Shown here one piece after another: positions 52,864 to 62,387 of a stretch of DNA of 64,000 nucleotides. The stretch covers positions 37,349 through 101,348 of the forward strand of contig CASDTR010000026.1 of NCBI GenBank assembly GCA_949283785.1, in the 5' to 3' direction. Under the pieces are notes generated by a model. The model did not search any database, was not told the origin of the DNA, and saw only the letters and a list, made by a program, of their open reading frames with translations. A program made the position numbers and the translations under genes. The DNA is from an uncultured Oscillospiraceae bacterium (GTDB lineage: Bacteria; Bacillota; Clostridia; Oscillospirales; Acutalibacteraceae). The first letter of the stretch is position 1. Each line of letters begins with the position of its first letter.

Positions 52864-52943
52864 TTTTCCCTCTCTAAAGACGGAAAATAAGATTCGGAGC
52901 ACGGTGTTTTAAGTCCCGCGTTCCCGAAGACAGGTGAATTTTA

Positions 52944-53549
52944 TTGGCAGATATAGGAATTTTAGGGGGAACCTTCAATCCCCCTCATAACGGGCATATC
53001 CGTCTGGCGGGGGAGTTCAGGGAAAAGCTGGGTCTCGACAAAATCCTTTTGATACCCACCTACACCCCGCCCCATAAGCAGGCCGAGGACCTTGCAGGCG
53101 CCGAGGACAGGCTCACCATGTGCTCCCTGATAGCTCGGGAGGCCGACTTTTTGGAGGTTTCCGACATCGAGATAAAGCGGGGCGGCAAGAGCTATACGGC
53201 GGATACCTTGAGGGAGCTGAAAGCGAAGCATCCGAATAACAGCTACTTTTTTCTCATGGGCTCCGACATGTTTCTGACCTTTCACCTCTGGAGGGAGTAC
53301 AGGGAAATTTTTTCCCTGTGTACCGTATGCGTCGCCTCCCGTGAAAACTCCAGTGACTGTGAAAAGCTTGAGAGGTATGCCAGGGAGACCTTCGGGGAAA
53401 AATGGACCAAGGTGCGCATATCTCCCCTTGAGCCCATGGAGCTGAGCTCCACTCAGGTGCGGGAGGCTGTCCGCAGGGGCGAAAGCCTTTCGGGGCTCGT
53501 GCCCGCCGAAGTAGAGCAATATATTACGGAAAGAGGCCTTTACAGATGA
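52944..53549 (+). CDS. nadD: Nicotinate-nucleotide adenylyltransferase
   Basis: 201 residues. Nucleotidyltransferase motif GILGGTFNPPHNGHIRLA at the N-terminus, PTYTPPHKQ, FLMGSDMFLTF and the C-terminal ISPLEPMELSSTQVREAV. It adenylates nicotinate mononucleotide in NAD synthesis. TTG start behind ACAGGTG. It overlaps yqeK by four bases, the standard pairing in Firmicutes. Confidence 0.95.
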   Translation: MADIGILGGTFNPPHNGHIRLAGEFREKLGLDKILLIPTYTPPHKQAEDLAGAEDRLTMCSLIAREADFLEVSDIEIKRGGKSYTADTLRELKAKHPNNSYFFLMGSDMFLTFHLWREYREIFSLCTVCVASRENSSDCEKLERYARETFGEKWTKVRISPLEPMELSSTQVREAVRRGESLSGLVPAEVEQYITERGLYR

Positions 53550-54139
53550 ACAAAGCATATAACAACGAAGAGTATATTGAGGTTTTGCGCGAGAAGCTGA
53601 CTCCAGAGCGGTTTGAACATTCCCTTTGCGTTGCGAAATCAGCTAAAAAGCTGGCTCAGAAATACGGGGCCGACGTTGAGAAGGCCTATACGGCGGGGCT
53701 TGTACACGACGTTATGAAAAACGAAACACCTGCTGTCCAGTTGAAAATAATAAAAGATGCTGATATAATATTAAATTGTGCCGAAAGGCTCAATCCTAAG
53801 CTATGGCATGCCATTTCGGGCGCCGTTTACATCGAGAAGGAGTTCGGAATCGACGACAGGGAAATTATCAACGCCGTACGCTACCACACCACGGCGAGAG
53901 CGGGCATGGAGCTTCTCGAAAAGGTGCTGTATATAGCGGATTTTATCTCCGCCGACAGAGACTACGAGGGTGTGGACGAAATGCGCGAGGCGGCCGAAAG
54001 AAGCCTTGACGCGGCCATTACCGAGGGACTCAGATTCAGCATTGAGGAGCTGGCCCGCAACGGCTTCGCCATACATCCCGACAGCGTCGAAGCCTACAAT
54101 GAAATGCTTCTCAAATACTTTGAAAACAAGAACGGGTGA
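53546..54139 (+). CDS. yqeK: HD-domain phosphohydrolase YqeK (Ap4A hydrolase type)
   Basis: 197 residues. HD-domain ligands are visible: FEHSLCVAKSAKKLA (His), AGLVHDVMK (His-Asp), KLWHAISGAVYIE, VRYHTTARAGM and LYIADFISADRDY. In other Firmicutes YqeK hydrolyses diadenosine tetraphosphate symmetrically. It is coupled to nadD upstream and to the membrane protein downstream through a GTGA overlap. Confidence 0.93.
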   Translation: MNKAYNNEEYIEVLREKLTPERFEHSLCVAKSAKKLAQKYGADVEKAYTAGLVHDVMKNETPAVQLKIIKDADIILNCAERLNPKLWHAISGAVYIEKEFGIDDREIINAVRYHTTARAGMELLEKVLYIADFISADRDYEGVDEMREAAERSLDAAITEGLRFSIEELARNGFAIHPDSVEAYNEMLLKYFENKNG

Positions 54140-55725
54140 ATATTTTGAAAGATAAAATCAGAGCGAACCGCGAACAGCTTACGGCTATACTTTATTCCGC
54201 TGCGGTTTCGCTTATATTCCTGTCTTTTTTCTCAAAAAACTCATTTTTCTATCCCCTTAATAACGGTGCGGATATAAATATGTTTTACACCATGGGCAAG
54301 GGTATTGCAAACGGCCTTGTCTGTTACCGCGATATATTTGACCAAAAGGGCCCCGTATGGTATTTTCTCTACGCTATAGCCTATCTTCTCGACAGAAACG
54401 GCTATTGGGGCATCTTCCTCATAGAAATAATCTCATTTACGGCTTTTCTTTATATTACTTATAAGATGATGAAGCTTTTCGGGGGAGAAAGATTTTTCTT
54501 TTTCGCCGCCCCGATAATGGCCTTCTGCGCCATGGGAAACCCATCCTTCTGGCAGGGCGGTCAGGCGGAGGAGCTCATTTTTCCGCTGCTTGCCTATCTT
54601 CTCTATTCCCTCCTTCGGTATTTTAAGGAGGACTATCCCGAAAAAACCATGGATTACAGAACCCTGCTCATTAACGGCGTTTGCTCGGGGCTCGTGTTCT
54701 GGTCCAAGTTTACACTTATAATGCCATGGTTCATATTTATGGCGGGACTTTTCATCATCCTCCTTTTCCGAAAGCATGTAAAAGAAGCCTTTATAAGCTG
54801 CTTTGTGTTTTTGGGCGGCACTCTTATACCGACAGTGCCCGTCATACTTTACTTTGCCCTTAACTCGGCCACTGCCGATTTGACAGAGGTCTATTTTATA
54901 GAGAACATATTCGGATATTCGCCTACGGTCCAGTCCGACGAAAGCACTCTTCTCACCGTCTGGAACAACGTAAAGCTTGGCATAGAGCGCATAGGTCCGT
55001 CCATGGTTCTGGCTCTGTTCGGAGGGGCCGGCATGCTTCTGGCAAAGAAAAGATACCTGCCCGATTGGCGCACGAAAATCATATTTCCCGTTATGTTTTT
55101 GTTTTCGCTTCTGGGCATCTACGGCGGAGGAACGTCCTATATGTACTATCCCGGCGCCCTTATCCCTTACGCCTGCCTCGGCGCCGCCGTGCTGGGCGAC
55201 GTACTGAAGGAGGGCTGGGAGTTTATCCCCAAAAAGGCAAAGCCCAACGCAGTTTTTGCCGCCGCCGTCGCAGCTTCAATGATAATATCCTTTGCAGCGT
55301 CCTTTGACGGCAACAGGAATATCCACCTGCTCTTTGAGAAAAAGGAGGATACGGTCCAGTACAGGTTTGCCGAAATCATAGATTCCGTTCCCGACTCCAC
55401 CATGATAAACTACGGATTCCTCGACCACGGCTTTTATATGGCCGCCGACAAGATTCCCGCAGATAAGTATTTCGCAAGGATAAACCTCACCTATGAGGCA
55501 TATCCCGAAATGTACGAGGGACAGCGTGATGCGGTTCTCAGCGGAGATGTGGATTTCGTGGTGCTGAAAATCAGCAAGGATTACGGACTCGAATATATTG
55601 AGAAAATATACGGAAGTCTTTTTGACGATTATATTGTCGCAGACGATATGATATACTATAACGGCGATTCAAAGTGGGAGAGTCATTATATACTGCTTGT
55701 CCACGAAAGCGTCGATTTATATTAA
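54136..55725 (+). CDS. Multi-pass GT-C-type glycosyltransferase-like membrane protein
   Basis: 529 residues with about 10 membrane segments in the first 390 and a C-terminal soluble domain. The N-terminal loop DINMFYTMGKGIANGLVCYR and the following DIFDQKGPVWYF have the D...G...Y.D..D.KGP pattern of GT39/ArnT-like proteins, which transfer sugars from lipid carriers. No close family is named with certainty. It starts at a GTG overlapping the yqeK stop and precedes rsfS by 12 bases. That interrupts the nearly universal yqeK-rsfS pair, so it is an insertion into a housekeeping operon. Confidence 0.75.
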   Translation: MNILKDKIRANREQLTAILYSAAVSLIFLSFFSKNSFFYPLNNGADINMFYTMGKGIANGLVCYRDIFDQKGPVWYFLYAIAYLLDRNGYWGIFLIEIISFTAFLYITYKMMKLFGGERFFFFAAPIMAFCAMGNPSFWQGGQAEELIFPLLAYLLYSLLRYFKEDYPEKTMDYRTLLINGVCSGLVFWSKFTLIMPWFIFMAGLFIILLFRKHVKEAFISCFVFLGGTLIPTVPVILYFALNSATADLTEVYFIENIFGYSPTVQSDESTLLTVWNNVKLGIERIGPSMVLALFGGAGMLLAKKRYLPDWRTKIIFPVMFLFSLLGIYGGGTSYMYYPGALIPYACLGAAVLGDVLKEGWEFIPKKAKPNAVFAAAVAASMIISFAASFDGNRNIHLLFEKKEDTVQYRFAEIIDSVPDSTMINYGFLDHGFYMAADKIPADKYFARINLTYEAYPEMYEGQRDAVLSGDVDFVVLKISKDYGLEYIEKIYGSLFDDYIVADDMIYYNGDSKWESHYILLVHESVDLY

Positions 55726-55737
55726 GGAAGTGAATAT

Positions 55738-56103
55738 ATGAACACGAAGGAAATTCTTGACGTTGCCGTAAAAGCTCTGGATGAGAAAAAGGCGATGGAT
55801 ATAAAGGTCATGGAAATAGGCGACCTTACGATAGTTGCGGAGGATTTCGTAATAGCCACGGGTACTTCCGCAACCCATGTAAAGGCGCTGGCAGACGAGG
55901 TTGAATACGCCCTTTCACAAAAGGGAGTGGAGCCCGACCACATTGAGGGCAAGTCCACAGGCTGGATAGTCCTCGATTATGAGACCGTTGTTGTGCATGT
56001 ATTTCTCGGTGAAAGCCGTGAATATTACAATCTGGAGCGTCTTTGGACGGATGCGAAGGAGATAGATATAAAAGAGCTTATCGGAAATGGGGAGAATGAA
56101 TAA
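55738..56103 (+). CDS. rsfS: Ribosomal silencing factor RsfS
   Basis: 121 residues. The Iojap/RsfS fold is recognised by [55 protein letters not shown] and [10 protein letters not shown]. It binds L14 on the 50S subunit and blocks subunit joining when nutrients are low. The start follows AGGAAGTG; its stop overlaps the leuS start by one base. Confidence 0.95.
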   Translation: MNTKEILDVAVKALDEKKAMDIKVMEIGDLTIVAEDFVIATGTSATHVKALADEVEYALSQKGVEPDHIEGKSTGWIVLDYETVVVHVFLGESREYYNLERLWTDAKEIDIKELIGNGENE

Positions 56104-58511
56104 TGGCATACGATTTTAAAGCGACAGAGAAAAAATGGCAGGATATATGGGAGGAGAAGGGCACCTTCCACGCGAATAACGACTACACTCTTCCAAAGTT
56201 TTACTGTCTTGTAGAGTTCCCCTATCCTTCGGGACAGGGTCTTCATGTGGGACATCCCCGCTCATACACCGCCCTTGACATAGTCGCGAGAAAGAAGAGG
56301 CTTGAGGGCTACAACGTGCTTTATCCCATGGGCTGGGACGCTTTCGGTCTCCCCACTGAAAACTTTGCAATTAAGAACCACATTCATCCTGAAATTGTTA
56401 CAGCCAATAACATCGCAAGATTCAAGCAGCAGCTTCAGTCCCTTGGTTTTTCATTTGACTGGAGCAGGGAGATAAACACAACTGATCCCAATTATTACAA
56501 GTGGACACAGTGGATTTTCCTCCGGCTGTTCAAAAAGGGACTTGCCTATAAAAAGGAAATGGCAGTTAACTGGTGTACTTCCTGTAAATGCGTACTTGCA
56601 AACGAAGAGGTTGTAAACGGCGTGTGCGAGCGCTGCGGCTCCGAGGTTGTAAGAAAGGTAAAGAGCCAGTGGATGCTCAAAATCACCGAGTATGCCCAGA
56701 GGCTTATAGACGACCTTGACGACCTCGACTACATTGAGAGAGTAAAGATCCAGCAGAAAAACTGGATAGGCCGCTCAACGGGCGCCGAGGTTGACTTTAC
56801 CGCTTCAACAGGCGATACCCTTACTGTTTACACAACGCGCCCCGACACTCTTTTCGGCGCAACATATATGGTTATTTCACCTGAGCACCCCTATATTGAA
56901 AAATGGTCGGGCGTTCTCAAAAACATGGACGAAATCCGCGCCTATCAGGAGACTGCGGCGAGAAAGTCCGACTTTGAGCGCACCGAGGTAAACAAGGATA
57001 AGACAGGCGTGCGCCTCGACGGCGTAACGGCCATCAATCCCGTAAACGGCGACGAGATCCCGATCTTCATCTCCGACTACGTCCTCGTCTCCTACGGTAC
57101 GGGCGCAATCATGGCCGTTCCCGCCCACGATACCCGCGACTGGGAGTTCGCCAAGAAGTTTGACCTTCCCATCGTTGAGGTCGTAAAAGGCGGCGACGTT
57201 CAGAAGGAGGCCTTTACCGACTGCGCCACAGGCGTAATGGTAAACTCGGGTTTCCTTACGGGCATGAGCGTTGAAGAGGCCAAGGTGGCCATTACAAAGT
57301 GGCTTGCCGATGAGGGCAAGGGTCACGCCAAGGTAAACTATAAGCTTCGCGACTGGGTATTCTCACGTCAGAGATACTGGGGAGAGCCTATTCCCATCGT
57401 CCACTGTGAAAAGTGCGGCTATGTGGCTCTCGACGAGTCCGAGCTTCCCCTCAAGCTTCCCAAGGTGGACTCCTATGAGCCTACGGAAAACGGCGAATCG
57501 CCTCTCGCTCAGATGACGGACTGGGTAAACACCACCTGTCCTCACTGCGGCGGCCCCGCAAAGCGTGAGACGGACACAATGCCTCAGTGGGCAGGCTCCT
57601 CCTGGTACTTCCTTCGCTACTGCGATCCCCACAACAACGACGCCCTCGCTTCCAAGGAAGCTCTCGAATACTGGACTCCCGTTGACTGGTACAACGGCGG
57701 CATGGAGCACACCACGCTCCACCTGCTTTACAGCCGCTTCTGGCATAAATTCCTCTACGACATCGGCGTTGTGCCCACCTCGGAGCCTTACTCAAAGAGA
57801 ACGAGCCACGGCATGATCTTAGGCTCCAACGGCGAAAAGATGAGTAAATCAAGGGGCAACGTCGTAAATCCCGACGACATTGTAAACGAGTACGGCGCAG
57901 ATACAATGCGTCTTTACGAGATGTTCATAGGCGACTTTGAGAAGGCAGCTCCCTGGAACAACGACAGCATCAAGGGATGCAGACGCTTTGTCGAGAGAGT
58001 ATGGGGACTTCAGGATATCCTCTGCGACGGAGAGTACCGCAAGGACCTTGAAGGGGATATGCACCGCACCGTAAAGAAGGTGACGGGAGATATCGACGCC
58101 CTCAAGTGCAACACGGCAATTGCCGCCATGATGACCCTCCTCAACAAGTTCTATGAGACGGGCAAGGTCACAAAGGCCGAGCTGCGCGACTTTATAATCA
58201 TCCTCAATCCCTTCGCCCCCCACGTCACCGAAGAGCTCTGGCAGGTCTGCGGCTTTGAGGGCATGGTAAACGAGGCAAAGTGGCCCTCCTACGATGAAGA
58301 AAAGTGCAAGGAAAACGAAATTGAAATCGTCGCCCAGATTAACGGCAAGGTGAGGGCAAAGCTCACCGTCCCCGCCGAAATCGAGAGCGCCGAGGCTATC
58401 GCCCTTGCAAAGGCTGAGCCCAATATCGCCAAGGCAATCGACGGCATGAATATCGTCAAGGAGCTCTATGTAAAGGGCAGACTTGTAAATATTGTAGTAA
58501 AACCCATGTGA
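56103..58511 (+). CDS. leuS: Leucyl-tRNA synthetase
   Basis: 802 residues. The class I HIGH motif appears as [14 protein letters not shown], the CP1 editing domain contains [20 protein letters not shown], and KMSKS is intact ([17 protein letters not shown]). Anticodon-binding and C-terminal domains complete the protein. The length is normal. It follows rsfS directly, and no T-box leader is visible immediately upstream, so expression probably depends on the long upstream operon. Confidence 0.97.
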   Translation: MAYDFKATEKKWQDIWEEKGTFHANNDYTLPKFYCLVEFPYPSGQGLHVGHPRSYTALDIVARKKRLEGYNVLYPMGWDAFGLPTENFAIKNHIHPEIVTANNIARFKQQLQSLGFSFDWSREINTTDPNYYKWTQWIFLRLFKKGLAYKKEMAVNWCTSCKCVLANEEVVNGVCERCGSEVVRKVKSQWMLKITEYAQRLIDDLDDLDYIERVKIQQKNWIGRSTGAEVDFTASTGDTLTVYTTRPDTLFGATYMVISPEHPYIEKWSGVLKNMDEIRAYQETAARKSDFERTEVNKDKTGVRLDGVTAINPVNGDEIPIFISDYVLVSYGTGAIMAVPAHDTRDWEFAKKFDLPIVEVVKGGDVQKEAFTDCATGVMVNSGFLTGMSVEEAKVAITKWLADEGKGHAKVNYKLRDWVFSRQRYWGEPIPIVHCEKCGYVALDESELPLKLPKVDSYEPTENGESPLAQMTDWVNTTCPHCGGPAKRETDTMPQWAGSSWYFLRYCDPHNNDALASKEALEYWTPVDWYNGGMEHTTLHLLYSRFWHKFLYDIGVVPTSEPYSKRTSHGMILGSNGEKMSKSRGNVVNPDDIVNEYGADTMRLYEMFIGDFEKAAPWNNDSIKGCRRFVERVWGLQDILCDGEYRKDLEGDMHRTVKKVTGDIDALKCNTAIAAMMTLLNKFYETGKVTKAELRDFIIILNPFAPHVTEELWQVCGFEGMVNEAKWPSYDEEKCKENEIEIVAQINGKVRAKLTVPAEIESAEAIALAKAEPNIAKAIDGMNIVKELYVKGRLVNIVVKPM

Positions 58512-58551
58512 AATATTTATGATAACGCCCTGTGAAAAGCATATATAAAGG

Positions 58552-58581
58552 TTGACAAGCCGCTTTTTGCTGTAGTATAAT
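58552..58581 (+). promoter_or_regulatory. Sigma-A promoter of rpsU
   Basis: Perfect TTGACA (58552-58557), 18-base spacer, perfect TATAAT (58576-58581). Confidence 0.88.
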
Positions 58582-58640
58582 ATTTAAAGTGTTATCACTA
58601 AATAATAAGACCCCTGCATCAGCGGAGGGAGGGAATATAG

Positions 58641-58817
58641 ATGAGTCAGGTTAAAGTTAAGGAAAATGAGTCACTTGAAAGCGCACTCAGACGTTTTAAG
58701 AGACAGACTTCAAGAGACGGCGTCATTCAGGAGGTTCGTAAAAGAGAACATTACGAAAAGCCCTCTGTAAGACGTAAGAAGAAGTCCGAGGCCGCTCGTA
58801 AGCGTAAATACAAGTAA
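58641..58817 (+). CDS. rpsU: 30S ribosomal protein S21
   Basis: 58 residues: [19 protein letters not shown] at the start, [20 protein letters not shown] in the middle and a very basic end ([15 protein letters not shown]), all typical of S21. Its small size makes it easy to miss. It has a perfect promoter, a GGAGGGAGGG site and a terminator, so it is a single-gene unit between leuS and yqeG. S21 helps the 30S subunit recognise Shine-Dalgarno sites. Confidence 0.97.
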   Translation: MSQVKVKENESLESALRRFKRQTSRDGVIQEVRKREHYEKPSVRRKKKSEAARKRKYK

Positions 58818-58825
58818 GTAAATAC

Positions 58826-58862
58826 ATAAGGCGGGCTGCAAGAGCGGTCCGCTTTTTGTGTT
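58826..58862 (+). terminator. Terminator of rpsU
   Basis: A bulged stem (AAGGCGGGC pairing with GTCCGCTT) followed by TTTTTGTGTTTTG. Confidence 0.65.
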
Positions 58863-58888
58863 TTGTTAAATCAGAGAGGAGAAAGCTA

Positions 58889-59413
58889 ATGAACACAGCT
58901 ATGCCCCGTTACAGGTTCAACAGACTGACGGACATAACACTCGAAGACATTGAAAGAATCGGCGGAAAGGGTCTTTGCCTCGATGTTGACAACACCACCG
59001 CCTATGACTGCTCCGAGGAGTTCATTCCCGGCGTACCCCAATGGATCGACGAAATGAAGGCCAAGGGCATGAAAATGGTCATTCTCTCAAACGCCCTGCC
59101 TGCAAGAGCCAAATGGATTTCGGGCGCTTTGGGTATCCCCGCAATCGGTATGTCATTAAAGCCCATGCCCTGGGGATATATAAAGGCCGCAAGGATGATG
59201 GGCATCAAATGTTCCGAAATGGTGGTAATAGGCGACCAGCTCTTTACGGATATAAGAGGCGGAAACATTGTGGGAGCCGTTACGGTTTTTGTAAATCCCG
59301 CCCGCAAGGAGACCAGGAACGTAAAGGTCTTTGAAAGCAGAAGAAGACGTGAAAAACCCATTCTTGAAGAATTTGACCGTATAAACGGAGTGAAGGCAAA
59401 TGAAGAAGGTTAA
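58889..59413 (+). CDS. yqeG: YqeG-family HAD IIIA phosphatase
   Basis: 174 residues from the ATG at 58889 (GAGAGGAG upstream). HAD motifs: GLCLDVDNTTAYD (nucleophile Asp), VILSNALPA (motif II), K in MSLKPMPWG (motif III) and VIGDQLFTDIRGGN (motif IV). YqeG-type proteins are widespread in Firmicutes and related to phosphatidylglycerophosphate phosphatases; the substrate here is not shown. It overlaps aroQ by 14 bases. Confidence 0.9.
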   Translation: MNTAMPRYRFNRLTDITLEDIERIGGKGLCLDVDNTTAYDCSEEFIPGVPQWIDEMKAKGMKMVILSNALPARAKWISGALGIPAIGMSLKPMPWGYIKAARMMGIKCSEMVVIGDQLFTDIRGGNIVGAVTVFVNPARKETRNVKVFESRRRREKPILEEFDRINGVKANEEG

Positions 59414-59834
59414 AATAATAAACGGACCCAATATAAATCTCACGGGGCTCAGGGAGCCGTCGGTCTACGGCGCGGAGACCCTCAGGGATATAAACGCCAT
59501 GATAGAGGAAAAGGGCGCAGAAATGGGCTTTCAGTGCGACTTTTTCCAGTCAAACAGCGAGGGCGAAATCATAAGCGAAATCCACTCGGTGCTTCTGGGC
59601 GGCTACGACGGCTGCGTCATAAACGCCGGGGCCTATACCCATTACAGCTACGCTGTCCGCGACGCCATAGCCGCAACGGGCAAGCCCTTTGTGGAGGTTC
59701 ATATGTCCAATATCCACGCAAGAGAGGAGTTCCGCCATACCTCGGTCATAGCTCCCGTGTGCGTGGGACAGATTGCGGGCTTCGGCAAAAACAGCTATGT
59801 CCTCGCTCTCAGGGCCCTGGAGGCGATACTGTGA
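59400..59834 (+). CDS. aroQ: 3-dehydroquinate dehydratase, type II
   Basis: 144 residues. Diagnostic segments are IINGPNINLTGLREPSVYG with the catalytic Tyr, FFQSNSEGEIISEIH, VINAGAYTHYSYAVRDAI, EVHMSNIHAREEFRHTS and GQIAGFGKNSYVLAL. It dehydrates 3-dehydroquinate in the shikimate pathway. It is the only shikimate gene in the window, placed between yqeG and an aminopeptidase, an order seen in other Clostridia. Confidence 0.96.
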   Translation: MKKVKIINGPNINLTGLREPSVYGAETLRDINAMIEEKGAEMGFQCDFFQSNSEGEIISEIHSVLLGGYDGCVINAGAYTHYSYAVRDAIAATGKPFVEVHMSNIHAREEFRHTSVIAPVCVGQIAGFGKNSYVLALRALEAIL

Positions 59835-60892
59835 CAAATCTCGAAAAGCTCTGCGCCTTTCTCAAAGACAGCGAGGGAGCTTTGATTACGGACGAAATAA
59901 ACAGGCGCTATTTTACGGATTTTCCCTCCTCGGACGGCTTTCTCCTTGCCTTTAAGGACGGGGCGGTTTTCGCAACGGACAGCAGATATATAGAAGCTGC
60001 CCAAAGGAAAATCACATCTTGTCAGGTTCTCGAAACGGGAGTAAACGCGAAAATTAAGGATATCGCCGAAAAACACGGCTGCAAGAGAATATATATCCAG
60101 TCAGAAATAACTACTGTTTCACAGCTGAGAAGCTATGAAAAAAATCTTCCCGACTTTGAGCTTATAAGCGACGGCACCCTTGACGCTCTGATTTCCGACC
60201 TGCGCACAGTTAAAAGCCAAGAGGAAAAGGAGAAGATAATAAAGGCTCAGAGAATCGCCGAAATGGCCTTTGAGCACATACTCTCCTTTATAAAGCCGGG
60301 AGTTTCCGAAAGGGACATTTCCCTCGAGCTCGATTACTTTATGCTCAGAAACGGCGCCGAGGCCCTGTCCTTTGAGACAATAGCCGTAAGCGGCAAAAAT
60401 TCGTCCATGCCCCACGGTGTGCCCGGTGACAAAAGGATTGAAAAGGGTGATTTCATCACCATGGATTTCGGCGCGGTGGTTGAGGGATACCACAGCGACA
60501 TGACCCGAACCGTTGCGGTGGGCAGTGTGAGCGAAAAGCAGCGAAGGGTATATGAAATTGTCCTGAGAGCCAAAAACGCCTGTCTCAGCGGCCTTAGAGA
60601 GGGCATTACGGGTAAGGAGGCCGACGCTCTGGCAAGGGATATAATCGCCGCAGAGGGCTTCGGCGGCAATTTCGGCCACGGCACGGGCCACGGAGTGGGC
60701 CTCGAGATACACGAAAAGCCCAACCTTTCGCCGAGAAACGAAAAGCCCCTTAAAGCGGGGGAGATTGTCACCGTTGAACCGGGAATATATCTTCCCGGAG
60801 AGTTCGGCGTGAGAATTGAGGATATGGCCTTTATCACTGCCGAGGGCTGCGAAAACCTCACAAAGGCCCCCGAGGAGCTCATTGTGCTCTGA
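59831..60892 (+). CDS. Xaa-Pro aminopeptidase-like M24 peptidase
   Basis: 353 residues from the GTG at 59831, overlapping the aroQ stop (GTGA); the frame is open further upstream but only through aroQ in another frame. The creatinase-like N-terminal domain precedes the pita-bread catalytic domain with its metal ligands in MDFGAVVEGYHSDMTRT (two Asp), GHGTGHGVGLEIHE (His), VEPGIYLPGEFG (Glu) and RIEDMAF (Glu). It probably releases N-terminal residues before proline. Placement directly before efp, which aids translation of proline runs, is a known Firmicutes arrangement. Confidence 0.93.
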   Translation: MTNLEKLCAFLKDSEGALITDEINRRYFTDFPSSDGFLLAFKDGAVFATDSRYIEAAQRKITSCQVLETGVNAKIKDIAEKHGCKRIYIQSEITTVSQLRSYEKNLPDFELISDGTLDALISDLRTVKSQEEKEKIIKAQRIAEMAFEHILSFIKPGVSERDISLELDYFMLRNGAEALSFETIAVSGKNSSMPHGVPGDKRIEKGDFITMDFGAVVEGYHSDMTRTVAVGSVSEKQRRVYEIVLRAKNACLSGLREGITGKEADALARDIIAAEGFGGNFGHGTGHGVGLEIHEKPNLSPRNEKPLKAGEIVTVEPGIYLPGEFGVRIEDMAFITAEGCENLTKAPEELIVL

Positions 60893-61028
60893 TATATTTA
60901 AAATGGGTCCCGCGCCTTTTGCTTAAAGGCTTTATGAGGAGAGCCGCCTTTAAAATAGGGACTTGAAAATTTTCCTGTAATAGTATAAACTATTACTGTT
61001 AATAACTGATTTTCGGAGGAATAATATT

Positions 61029-61586
61029 ATGGTTACAGCAGGAGATTTCAGAAACGGCGTCACATTTGAAATGGACGGAAACGTTTATCAGATTATCGAA
61101 TTCCAGCACGTTAAGCCCGGTAAAGGCGCCGCCTTTGTCCGCGCAAAGATCAGAAACGTAATCGCTGGCTCAGTTGTTGAGCGCACCTTCAACCCCACGG
61201 ATAAGTTCCCCACAGCTTTCATTGAGAGAAAGGAAATGGAGTACTCCTACAATGACGGAGATCTCTACTACTTCATGGACCCCGAGACATATGAGCTCGT
61301 GCCCATCAACAAGTCAGACCTTTCCGACAACTTCAAGTTCGTCAAGGAGAACATGGTCTGCAAGATTCTTTCCTACAAGGGCAACGTTTTCGGCGTTGAG
61401 CCTCCCACGGTTGCCACTCTTCAGGTTGTAAAGACCGATCCCGGTTTCAAGGGCGATACAGCCACAAACGCCACAAAGCCCGCCGTCCTTGAGACAGGCG
61501 CTGAGATCAAGGTTCCCCTGTTCATCGACGAAGGCGAAATGATCAACGTTGATACCCGTACAGGCGAATATTCATCCCGTGCATAA
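61029..61586 (+). CDS. efp: Elongation factor P
   Basis: 185 residues in three beta domains. The modification loop of domain I is [15 protein letters not shown] with Lys at the tip, then [14 protein letters not shown] and the C-terminal [20 protein letters not shown] and [14 protein letters not shown] rescues ribosomes stalled at consecutive prolines. AGGAGG precedes the ATG. It is 136 bases after the aminopeptidase and probably has its own promoter. Confidence 0.97.
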   Translation: MVTAGDFRNGVTFEMDGNVYQIIEFQHVKPGKGAAFVRAKIRNVIAGSVVERTFNPTDKFPTAFIERKEMEYSYNDGDLYYFMDPETYELVPINKSDLSDNFKFVKENMVCKILSYKGNVFGVEPPTVATLQVVKTDPGFKGDTATNATKPAVLETGAEIKVPLFIDEGEMINVDTRTGEYSSRA

Positions 61587-61632
61587 AACTCATAAAAATA
61601 ACCCAAACTTTACTTCAGGGAGGTAATTACCA

Positions 61633-62064
61633 ATGACTGTTACAGAAAAGGTTGCATATCTTAAAGGTCTTGTTGAGGGTCTCGGCCTCGACGAGGATAA
61701 AAGCGAAACAAAGGTCATCAAGGCCATGATGGACATTCTTGACGATCTTGCCCTTACGGTTGCCGATTTGAGCGATGATGTTGATATCATGGCTGAGCAG
61801 CTCGACGCTGTTGACGAGGATCTGGGCGAACTTGAGGAGTTTGTCTATGACGATGAGGACGAGTGCGATTGCTGCGACTATGACGACTGTGATTGCTGCG
61901 ATGACGACCTCTACGAAGTAGAGTGCCCCGCATGCCATGAGAGCGTCTATGTTGACGAGAGCATCCTTGAGGACGGCTCTATCGAGTGCCCCAACTGCGG
62001 AGAAAAGCTCGAGTTTGAAATCGAGTTTGACGACGATGAGGAAGAGGCGGAGGACGAGGACTGA
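61633..62064 (+). CDS. CD1247-type N-terminal domain protein with Cys/Asp-rich linker and zinc ribbon
   Basis: 143 residues. The N-terminal 70 form a helical region (EKVAYLKGLVEGLGLDEDKS, MMDILDDLALTVADL) matching what I recall as the CD1247 N-terminal domain. The middle is unusual: about 15 residues made of Asp and Cys with a few Tyr (CDCCDYDDCDCCDDD). A zinc ribbon follows (CPACHESVYVDE, CPNCGEKLEF) and the end is strongly acidic. Possibly a transcription-associated or metal-binding protein; function unknown. It lies 46 bases after efp and ends at a strong terminator. Confidence 0.82.
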   Translation: MTVTEKVAYLKGLVEGLGLDEDKSETKVIKAMMDILDDLALTVADLSDDVDIMAEQLDAVDEDLGELEEFVYDDEDECDCCDYDDCDCCDDDLYEVECPACHESVYVDESILEDGSIECPNCGEKLEFEIEFDDDEEEAEDED

Positions 62065-62098
62065 TTCCTTACCCGTTCTTCATATGGTTTAAAGAGCA

Positions 62099-62137
62099 TA
62101 AAAGCTTCGGTTTATCCGAAGCTTTTATTTTTTTCAC
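62099..62137 (+). terminator. Terminator after the zinc-ribbon gene
   Basis: Stem AAAAGCTTCGG/CCGAAGCTTTT with TTTAT loop and a TTTATTTTTTT tail. Confidence 0.9.
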
Positions 62138-62387
62138 GGAGAAAAATGCGCATTCTGATAAATATTTTATAATAATTTAATAAAGGACTGTTCAAACCAA
62201 AAAAAGTGGTGTATAATAACCTCATTATATATCAGACTTCAAAAAATATTGTGTATCAGAAACAAAGTTAATATAGTATATTATAATAAAGATGCAATGA
62301 TTTGCTTCACCTACATTTTTCACGGGGCAGCTGATAGCCCTTGTGAAAATGGAGATATATTATTCTATGAATAAGCGGGGGAGAAAA

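Noticed and set aside
56060-56103. T-box leader for leuS
   Set aside because: leuS overlaps the end of rsfS, leaving no room for a leader immediately upstream.
59534-59830. N-terminal extension of the M24 peptidase by 99 codons
   Set aside because: It runs out of frame through aroQ, gives an Arg-rich low-quality peptide, and the GTG at 59831 matches the family's usual start.
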